DNA from: Solea solea
Lineage: Eukaryota; Chordata; Actinopteri; Pleuronectiformes; Soleidae
NCBI RefSeq assembly: GCF_958295425.1
Contig: NC_081145.1
Location: 24,647,389-24,711,388, forward strand
Length of the DNA: 64,000 bases
Direction: 5' to 3'
Shown: piece by piece, positions 37,571-64,000 of the stretch
Position numbering within the stretch: the stretch's first letter is position 1
Layout of the letters: the number at the start of each line of letters is the position of its first letter
The notes under the pieces: generated by a model
The model's database searches: none
Seen by the model: only the letters and a program-made list of their open reading frames with translations
Told to the model about the DNA's origin: nothing
Translations under genes and position numbers: made by a program

Positions 37571-40500
37571 ACTTTTTATACACTGTCAATACCACAGTAA
37601 ACAAACCAGGAGGCTGTTGTTTCACTGTCAAGATGCCAGGGCAATGATGTGAACGTATTCTTTAAAATGTTTAGTTCTGACTTTAGTTCTGACTCAAGGC
37701 AGACTGGAGTGTTTGTAATTTGGCAGGAAAGCACCAGAAAAAGTCTGTTTGTTTTTGTGCTTTGTAATCCAGCAGAATGCACAGTCCAGCACTTTTTAAA
37801 TGTGTTCACACAGCCATGTTGGCAGGAGAAGCTTACGCAAAAATGAATGGGGCCAGTGTCGGTTTCATGTTGTCTGAGTTGTCTGCACATTTTAAATTCA
37901 CAGAGACCAAGTTCTACATCACAGAACCATTCCATATCTGTGAAAGGTTAGATGGTAACAATCAGAGTGGAATTACTCTGATTATTATCCCGACATCATC
38001 AAATTGCTGACAAACCTTCTCTCATCCTACTCCAGAGAACAATTATTATTATTGTAAAATGAACAAGATATTAATTAGTGTTGGCTTCTGTACCTGATGT
38101 AATTTGATCACAAGCACAAGCAGAATCAGTTCCCCGTGGATTCTCATCGATCTGTCTTCTATGCTCGCGTTGAGCATGTTTTATGACCACCCCTGCCGTC
38201 TCATAGGATCTGTGAAGATCCATGTTTGGTTGTTTCCGACGGTTTTGTCTCAACAGCTTACCGAGTGAGGAAAGTGTGTTGTGTTGTTATTTCATTTTAT
38301 TGTATGTGTGTGTCATGAATGGATCGTGACCACTCATTCTGCCGCCAAAGCTCTTCCAATAAAGCTCAAATGTACAAAGGAGACAATTCCCATGATCCTA
38401 TGCTGGGAATTCCTGACTTTATCAAACTCTGTCTTTGTTTTATTGTTTCTAATGAGAGACCCATAGTGTCAAAAATTACATAGTGAGTGTTTTATAGGCG
38501 GTAAAGACTCAAAGGGTCCATGAAACAATATACTTGAACAAATGTTTTATTTGTATATGGTTTTATCTTGTAGTTTGGTGAAACAGACCTGATTTTACAG
38601 TGTAAATTGTAAAATAAACATATAAGAAGAGCTTCATATTAAATGTAGGTGGCAGTATGTTGGCCTTTGTGTGCTCTCTATCCCAGCTGAAGTAGCAGGG
38701 TCATAACTTGAGCTCTATTCATGTCGGTCATGAAACAGCATCAGTCTGACTCATTAACCAGCTCGATCTCTCTGCTTATGAATACAAAGAAATCACCTCA
38801 GGGCTTTGGGTACCTTTGGCTTTACATCACCATACACACACAGTCACTGATGTCATGTTTCCACTCGTCTCACTGTAAAGTGATATTATCTTTTATTAAT
38901 GGTCTGTGCTCCTGGGTTGACATGGAGACCATTTCAATGATTAATCTGAAGGGAAAGTGCCCATTGTACGGTGGGGGGCTCAGTAGGAAGCAGGAAAACG
39001 AGTGTGACGTTTTGACTCAAAAGCATCGTTTTAATTAGTGTTTGGTTGTTGGCAGCACTCCAGGAAGCCGTGTGTAAAGTCAAATGTTCACATCAAATCT
39101 GGACTTGATTATAGGGTGACATAGTATTTCAAATAATTTGTGTTTTCTTCCAAATATCTTCTAAGTACATTTGTTAATGGAGACCAGAAGGGTTCAACAT
39201 CAGTGTAACATTTAGGAGAATATATTGGCAAAAATTAAATGTATTACCCGTAAGTGTATAATCACAGCCTTAAGATGAGCCCTTTATACATACTTTAGTT
39301 GCTCAAAAGGACAAATGTGTGTTTCATGTTCTGAAGCGAAACCTTACTATGCAAACAAAGAAGACTGGCTTCCATTCTGGTTTGTCCCTCACATGCTTGG
39401 GAAAGGGAGCTATCAGCAGAGGAGTCCTTTTTTGGTTTCAGTCTCACCATTCCTCTTTAACACAACTTACACACTGGATACTGTGGTTGCTTCACAGAAA
39501 TATTGTTCGAGTTTTTGAGTTCTTAAACTGGTGCCATCCTGTGTGACCCAGTTTTCCCTGCAAGGGTTTTATTGTGTCTCTGCATCTTGGCCATTGCGCC
39601 CTCATGACCCTTACTGAATAAGGAGTACAATTACAGTAATTACCAGAAATTAGGTCGCTTCAATGTCTTCACAGTGATTTTGAACTTCTTTGATTTTTTA
39701 AAATGCTATTAAGCGTTAACATGCAGTCCTTTTTCTGTCACATATTTATCGTACACAATCACATGCTGCAGACACGTTCAACAGGAAGCGTCATGCCTAG
39801 GGACATACCACTATGTCCTTGCAGTTGAAAGAGCTGAGCCACTGTTGCCCGTTCATATTAGAGAACAAGAACAGATACACATCAAATAAAAAATACACAT
39901 ATAATACACAAAAACAATGCAATAAGCATAATCGCAAAGGCTACAGTGTAGCATATGCTGTATGTTATGCAACACATATGACCAAGGGATTAGTCATTAC
40001 TGTTAATGGATTTTATGAAGGTAATCCGTATCCTTAAATTATCATCCTTGCATCAGATAAGGCTCTATCATTTATTTGACAGGAATACTGAACTCAAAGA
40101 TTGACTTGAGAAAAATCACAAATCACGCAAAGTTTTTGCTGTAGGTTATTAGATCCATCCATCCACATTTGAGGCTTGCTGATGCATAGTTGCAAGGAGA
40201 TTACAGAAGGTTTAATATTAAATAGCATTTATTCAACAGAGCAGAATTTAACACGGTCACCTTTTTTTTTCTTTTAAACTCCTTCCACCCCAGGTCAAAA
40301 CCAACAAAACCCTTGGTAAACCTGCCATGGCTCCTGTTTGGGCGTGTATTAAGATGCCAATCTAGGCAAAGAAATAGTTCATTATGATTAATTAGAAATT
40401 TTCAGGACATCCTTTCACTGCAACAATCACCTCAATCTTTGTAATTAGAAAGACTAGAGTGTGTGTGGGGAGGGGGGTTAATGCAGCTGTTCTCAATGTG

Positions 40501-40762
40501 AGGCAGAGATGGAGGTGGGGGGGCAATGAGGAGTAAGAGTAGGGTGGAGGGGTGGGGGTAGATGGTGGGAGTGTTGTTGAATACTAACAAACTTGCTCTT
40601 TCTATGCAACAAAAGAACAGATGTCCTTTCTGCCTGAGCCTGTCGTCCCCTTACAGAAGCTATTTTTTTTTTATTCAAATATATGTTACGCTTTGTTGCC
40701 TCCTGTGGCTGCCCGTAATATCTGTTCTCATAAATCAGAAGGAAAAATCATGCTTTATACAT

Positions 40763-40764
<2 letters not shown>
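37571..40764. other. non-coding DNA
   Basis: No exon recognised. Frames at 37576-37935 and 38721-39038 show no family features. Confidence 0.45.

Positions 40765-40806
<42 letters not shown>
40765..40806 (+). repeat. (TA)n microsatellite
   Basis: About 21 uninterrupted TA units. Confidence 0.95.
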
Positions 40807-40809
<3 letters not shown>

Positions 40810-41388
40810 TGTATATAAATATATGTATATACCTTTTTATACCTTTTTAACCCACTGAATACATTATGTATAAGAACATTACTACTGTATGCAGCAGTAT
40901 GCAATTTAAATACAAACTTTTATCCAGTATTATATACAATTAATACAAGAAAACCTATATAACAATATAACAAATATGATGATACTAACATTTAGCATTT
41001 ATCCTCATGCATATACCTGCAGAAAAGGTGTTGAGGTCTTAATAAAACAAGACTTTGAGTCAGCACTCAGAGCAAATCTCATACTGGGGGTTTGATCACG
41101 CCAAAGAATCACGGCAGTAAAGAGACAAGCCCAGAATTGACAGGACTTTGTCGTAATGAAGAGCCTGTTATCTCCAGGCTCGGTGATGACATGGAGGAGA
41201 GCTGCTGCCACTGACACTTTTACTGCTGTCATAAGGCAGAGGAGCACAGAGAGGGAGAGACGGAGTGACCTCCTCATAAGTCATTACGAGGACTGAGACC
41301 TGAGTGGTTGTCACACTGAACTAACATGTGATTCAGAAATAGTGCTCTGAAATGCTTTGTTCTGGGGCTGGAAAATAATTAAATAGTT

Positions 41389-41423
41389 AATAAATTACAG
41401 TAACAATGTTACTGTAATTTATT
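41389..41423. repeat. 35-bp palindrome
   Basis: aataaattacagtaac and gttactgtaatttatt pair over 16 bp around a 3-base centre (aat). Confidence 0.9.
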
Positions 41424-41448
41424 CTGCAATGGAATAATGTTTCAATAT

Positions 41449-41960
41449 GGAGATGGTAGGGGAGGGGAAGGGTTAGGGTTGGGTAGATGGTAGGGGCATT
41501 GGTCTGTTGGTAGAGGGTCCTATAATATATCCTTTAATTCTGCTAACACCAAATTTTGTTTGACAGAGATAAGGTTTTTTGTTTTTTTTTACAGTTTTGC
41601 CCATTAAGCAGGTCGGATTTCCTAAAAATCCAAATACATTTTTTAAATTTTTTTGTGACTGGGTGGGTAGATTCTTTCCAAAAATATAATGGGAACATAC
41701 TTTGGTGATCGCCTACCCTTCACAAAAAATTCAGATTGATCTGTCAAAAACTGCAGTCAGGAAGTTGCTAACAGGAGGAAAAACTAGAGTTAGGGTTATG
41801 GAGATGGTAGGGGACGTTTGGGTGACAACTTGGTCTATGGTAGAATACCTGGTCCTATAGGCAAACCCAAATTCCCCTCAAATCTGATTAGTCTTAAAAG
41901 AGTTGTTTTTTTTGGAGTTTTGCCCATTATAAGATAGGGATTTCTTGAAAATGTTACCTA
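41449..41960 (+). repeat. diverged tandem duplication, about 330-350 bp period
   Basis: ggagatggtagggg recurs at 41449 and 41800, ggtcctata at 41516 and 41851, and agttttgcccatta at about 41593 and 41916, in the same order. The spacing shrinks from 351 to 323 bp, so indels have accumulated. Confidence 0.7.
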
Positions 41961-42679
41961 CTGTTAAACTAGTGCAACACAACCTTTTTTTATTTTAATA
42001 CACTGTCAAGACTTACAATCTAAACCATCATATTCTGTCTAAAACCCCCCACAATAAATTATGTTTCAACAAACTGATTTCTTCACTAAGTGGTTTGTTC
42101 AACAGACAGTGGGGCTAAAAGCCATCAGACAAACAGAGGAGTGTTAGCAAACAACATGTGTGAATGAGTACTTGAAATCCCTCCACCAGTCAGCAGGGGC
42201 ACTGCTGAGGAACACTCACACACCTGCAGATCCCCTCTCTGCAAAAATTTAAATAAAAATCATCAGAGTCTGAGACATAATTTTAGCATGATTTAACATG
42301 ATTTAACATGATTAAAGCATGAAAAATGAAAAATGTCCCCTGTTAGAGTGGAGGTCCCCTGTTAGTGGATGTGTAGCGATGCCGATGTCCACTGTGGTTA
42401 GTTTTACTCAGACACTCAGACAAGTTCTGTTTTTTTTTTTGTTTTTTGTTTTTACATCTAACATAAATACAGATATTGAAATAGTGATGTAATATTTGTA
42501 ATAACTATGACAAATAATGACTTACTGTGTGAGACGGGGTTAGAGCGGCTGTTTTAGTGATATATCTGTCACATATCGACCGACATCTCTTGCATTTCTT
42601 ATCTAAACAATGTCATTCAGCACTTTACACTTTGGAATTTTGGACAGTTATGTGATTAACACTTATAGCTGGATATGTG

Positions 42680-42681
42680 GA

Positions 42682-42749
<68 letters not shown>

Positions 42750-42752
42750 TAT
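42680..42752 (+). repeat. (TA)n microsatellite, interrupted
   Basis: About 73 bases of TA/AT with two TAC interruptions. Confidence 0.95.
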
Positions 42753-60810
<18,058 letters not shown>

Positions 60811-61260
60811 GAGCATGGCGGTAAGAGTCTCAGAAGACGAGTCTCAGAAGACGAGTAAGACACCGGAGTGACGGAGAGAGCAGCCTTGTCCCAACCATCG
60901 TCCTCCTGCAGACGCACAGCTTGGACCACGCCTGGTAAAACCAGGTCAGGATCTCTCGTCCTCGTCCCCCCCCTCCTTCATTTTTGGTTCACCAACCACC
61001 AACGTGTTTTGTTTGTTTATTTTATTCTATCTTTTTTTTTTCTACAAAGCCAGATTACTCTCTCTCTCTTTTTCCAAGTCATTTCAGGTATTTTATTTTT
61101 TCAAATAACACAAAGGAAAAAAAAGTCAAACTGAGATCGAAGATAAGAAAAATAAGAAAACTGAAAAAAATTCCCTGTACAGGAACAGGAGATGTTCTTT
61201 TAACGTCAGTTGTTATTTATTGCTTTTAAAAAAAATTAAATAAAGTATATTTGTATTAGA
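60811..61260 (+). other. frmd5: frmd5 proximal 3' UTR with polyadenylation signal
   Basis: After TGA there is no further coding sequence. A 16-base direct repeat containing gtctcagaagacgag lies at about 60828-60856. The first canonical AATAAA is at 61239-61244, about 430 bases after the stop, followed by a T-rich stretch. Later AATAAA copies at 61595 and 61953 could give longer 3' ends. The end point chosen here is an inference. Confidence 0.6.
61239..61244 (+). terminator. AATAAA polyadenylation signal
   Basis: Exact AATAAA hexamer, the first after the frmd5 stop codon, with a T/G-rich stretch within 15 bases downstream. It is the most likely proximal cleavage signal; no transcript evidence is available here. 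Confidence 0.5.
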
Positions 61261-62384
61261 AAAGGAGCAGAGGTGATGGAAAAGGTAACGAAGGAAGTTG
61301 GCATTCAAGGATACAAGTGAGTGAGGTTTGGCTGTGTCAGCTGGACACACACAGAATAGATGGAGTAAAAACACTCTGTTAAATATAACAGTGAAGGTCT
61401 GTGAAATGACGGGGAAATTACCAAATGCCTTTTCTGAGAGGACGTCAAAATCTGTCAGCTGTTTTTTGAATTTTCTGGATTGTTGTAGGAAACAATTACA
61501 CTTTAGTAAAAAAACAAACAAAAAAAAGAGTGAACAAACTGGTGAAAATCAAAGTGTTTTTTTTTCCTAACCTTTTTATAAGGACACACTTTAAAATAAA
61601 ACCAGTATGAATAGTGTTAATATGTGACCCAATAGATAATATTCATCAAGTGCAAAGAACTACTGGCACCAGTAGATTAATAGACTAGATAGACGTGCAA
61701 TGATTTTAATAACAGAGCACTTTATTTTCATGTGCTCATTTATCGTCAGTTACTTCTCCAATTAATTTAATTTCCCTTCAGTTGAAATTCAATGAATTTC
61801 AATAACTTATTTGTATTGTATGAAGAGTCTATGATTTATTTTGGTTTGATATCAACTTTGCTCTTACAGTAGGTCCTGTATATCATCATCATCGTCATCA
61901 TCATCATCGTCTTATTATTATTATTATTATTATGATTACTGCTAGAATAAGAAATAAACGGTGTACTTTTTGTACAAATTAGTTTCCTAATAGGATTGAC
62001 AGGTTTTCCATGTATATTTTAACAGAATTGAAATGTTATTTTGTTATTGAAAGATTAAATTATACCTTTTTTTAGGTCTGTGTTTGAAGTAAGGTCGGAG
62101 GAATTGCAAAAATATGGAAATGTGTGAAGGACTGAATCATCTCTCTTGTCACTCCACCAGCAGTCAATCACACTTCAGAAAACCTGCGGTTTAAAAATGT
62201 GTATTTTTACAGGGGGGGGGATATTATGGAGAGACTGCAAAAACCAAAATAATCCAAAAACTCATGTTCACTGTTCATAACTTGTTGTACTTGAAGAGTC
62301 TGAGGAGGCGACTGTGAGCCTGGCCACTGAAACTGAGTTTACGCCACATCATCAAGTGACTTTATTAAGTTAAAATGTCTGAAT
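61261..62384 (+). other. distal 3' UTR or downstream flank
   Basis: Contains further AATAAA words (61595, 61953), (ATC)n near 61880-61911 and (TTA)n at about 61912-61932. A G9 run lies near 62211. No coding sequence was recognised. Confidence 0.5.
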
Positions 62385-62640
62385 TAGAGCTGAAATTATT
62401 GACGGATTATTGATTATTTTGTCAATCGAAAAAAAAAATCCACGGTTCACCTTCTTTTAATGTGATACTTATTGTTTTTGTTGTGTCTGTTTTAATGTAA
62501 TCTTCATTTTAGACTGTTTAAAAACTGTTTTCTTGGATACACGTTGAGTTCTTGGAGATAATACTTTGCATATTTCAGTATCGTAAACACATAATTTCAC
62601 AGTTTGACCATACTGGATATTTTACAATAAGCCAGTTTTG
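62385..62640 (+). repeat. 'aactaacgatt' repeat, copy 8 (eroded)
   Basis: Starts gagctgaaattattgacgga and continues ttattttgtcaatcg; the later boxes are poorly kept. Confidence 0.45.
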
Positions 62641-64000
62641 AAAAACAATACTTTGGTTGGTCAGGCTCTGAACTCTTCTGGCTCGTAGTTTACTGTAATG
62701 GCTGCTGGATTCTGGGTAAAAAAAAAAAAATCTATTGTTTTGTTGTTTTTGTATTGTGTGTTAAACCTCCTGTGTCAAGTGTTTGTGTCCGTGCTTAGGA
62801 AAGGAAATGGCATTAAAAGGGACGTTTAGGGGCGTACAGGACAAGATATTTCATATTTTGTTGAGAGATTAAAGTGCAAAGGAGTGAAATGAAAGGTAGA
62901 GATAATGAGGACTGAGGTAAAAAATGACTTTTGACGACTTTTGTGTCCTGGGAAGATGGGATTTGTTGACTCATGTCTTTTCAGCTGTACAGGGTTAATT
63001 TTTTTTGTTTGTTTTGGGCCCTTTTTTTGACATTCACACCAGCACCTGCAGCTGCTCCCGCTGACGTCTCCGTTTTGCTCCCGTGTAAATCTGAGCCTGG
63101 TGGTCCTCGGCACTTTGGGTGTTGTGGCTGGATCCACTCCTCCTCCTCCTCCTCCTCCTTTTCACAAACCCGTTATCTGTGGCAGAGGGAGAAGCACTGA
63201 CGTTTCCCTCAGCACGTTACAAGCAGAAACACTCAGAAAACATCCTGTCACATACAACCTGGGAGTTTATTTCTATCTCAATTTATAGTTTTTGACTTCA
63301 TGAACAGCAGGTGCGAGGATGAGGCACGTTTCAGGACAGGTTTTGTGTGTGTTTATACATTCGTACTTAACGTTTCTTAAGTTCTAAGAGGTCAACGTGA
63401 GTGGCGGGACGCGTGTTCTTCATACATGTATCAGCATTATGTAGCTTCAGTGGTCCTTCTCTGAACATGCAACAATTAAAAAAGGGGCAGCATCATTCAT
63501 GGAGCAATAATCCACTGTAACAGCAAAAAGATGTGAGCTGCTGTTTTTCCGACCACTCCAGTAATAATGTTTATATTAAGGATACATTTGTCTGTGTGAA
63601 GGCGTTTGTTGTGCTGCCGTCTTCTCGGCTGTTTACGCTCAGCGGCAGATTGATCAGCGGAGAGTGAAAGACACGATGTCCATCTCCATCAACTGCCCCC
63701 TCCCCCCACCCCCCTCCTCACTGCACCATCCTTGGATCACCCAGGGCGAGAGGAGGGAAAACTGAGTTTATTTCTTGTTACACAACTTGTCATGTTGCCT
63801 GTGACGAATCCAATTTTACATTTATATTTCAGTTGTCGTGTCATGTTTACATATTTGACTATTCTTTATCTTCATGGGAGGTGGCTACAGTTTTAGGTAA
63901 AGATTGTTGTTTTAACAGCTGATGCGTACATCCCCGCCCTCCCCCAAACGCAACGGTGAAAGTGCAGCCGTGCACATGAACAGACAGACGAGCTACAAAT
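62641..64000. other. downstream flank
   Basis: (TCC)n at about 63137-63160 and a C-rich stretch at 63696-63720. Opposing frames at 62826-63200 show no family features. No neighbouring gene was recognised. Confidence 0.45.

Overview
This is a 64 kb piece of animal nuclear DNA, almost certainly from a ray-finned (probably percomorph) fish. The signs are a vertebrate gene split into short GT-AG exons, AT-rich non-coding DNA full of CA, CT and TA microsatellites, and many interspersed repeats of types familiar from teleosts (hAT-like MITEs, an L2/SINE-like element, LINE 3' ends, Ty3/gypsy LTR pieces). Nothing indicates bacterial or viral origin. Most reading frames longer than 60 codons are chance or repeat-derived.

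The one gene I can support is frmd5 (FERM domain-containing protein 5), on the plus strand. Thirteen consecutive exons between 43323 and 60810 join in frame with consensus splice sites. They give 537 residues: most of the FERM F1 lobe, complete F2 and F3 lobes, the FERM-adjacent region, a disordered linker, one transmembrane segment and a conserved C-terminal tail. The start codon and about the first 34 residues are absent, so bases 1-43322 are most simply the tail of a very long first intron (or that intron plus upstream flank). After the stop codon at 60808-60810 there is a 3' UTR with a polyadenylation signal at 61239.

Region by region: 1-43322 has no recognisable cellular exon. It holds about seven copies of one 'aactaacgatt' repeat family, several copies of an L2/SINE-like repeat, hAT-like termini, a rearranged minus-strand Ty3/gypsy remnant (13.1-14.35 kb), a 5'-truncated LINE with an open ORF2 tail (25.4-25.95 kb), an inverted pair of about 160-200 bp repeats 8 kb apart, a perfect 13-bp-stem hairpin, a 35-bp palindrome and a diverged tandem duplication. 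43323-54210 holds twelve frmd5 exons. 54211-60229 is the largest downstream intron; it contains a solo LTR with a perfect 5-bp target duplication, a 43-bp minisatellite with an 86-bp higher-order period, a 142-bp tandem array, and a candidate extra exon. 60230-64000 is the last exon, 3' UTR and flank.

The most interesting observation is the open exon-like segment at 56247-56478. It starts with a well-placed ATG, has coding-like GC-rich third positions, and ends at a GT donor in exactly the phase (1) needed to join the last frmd5 exon. The join would give a protein of about 270 residues with a new basic N-terminus on the linker, transmembrane segment and tail, without any FERM domain. Whether this isoform is already known in other species could not be checked here.
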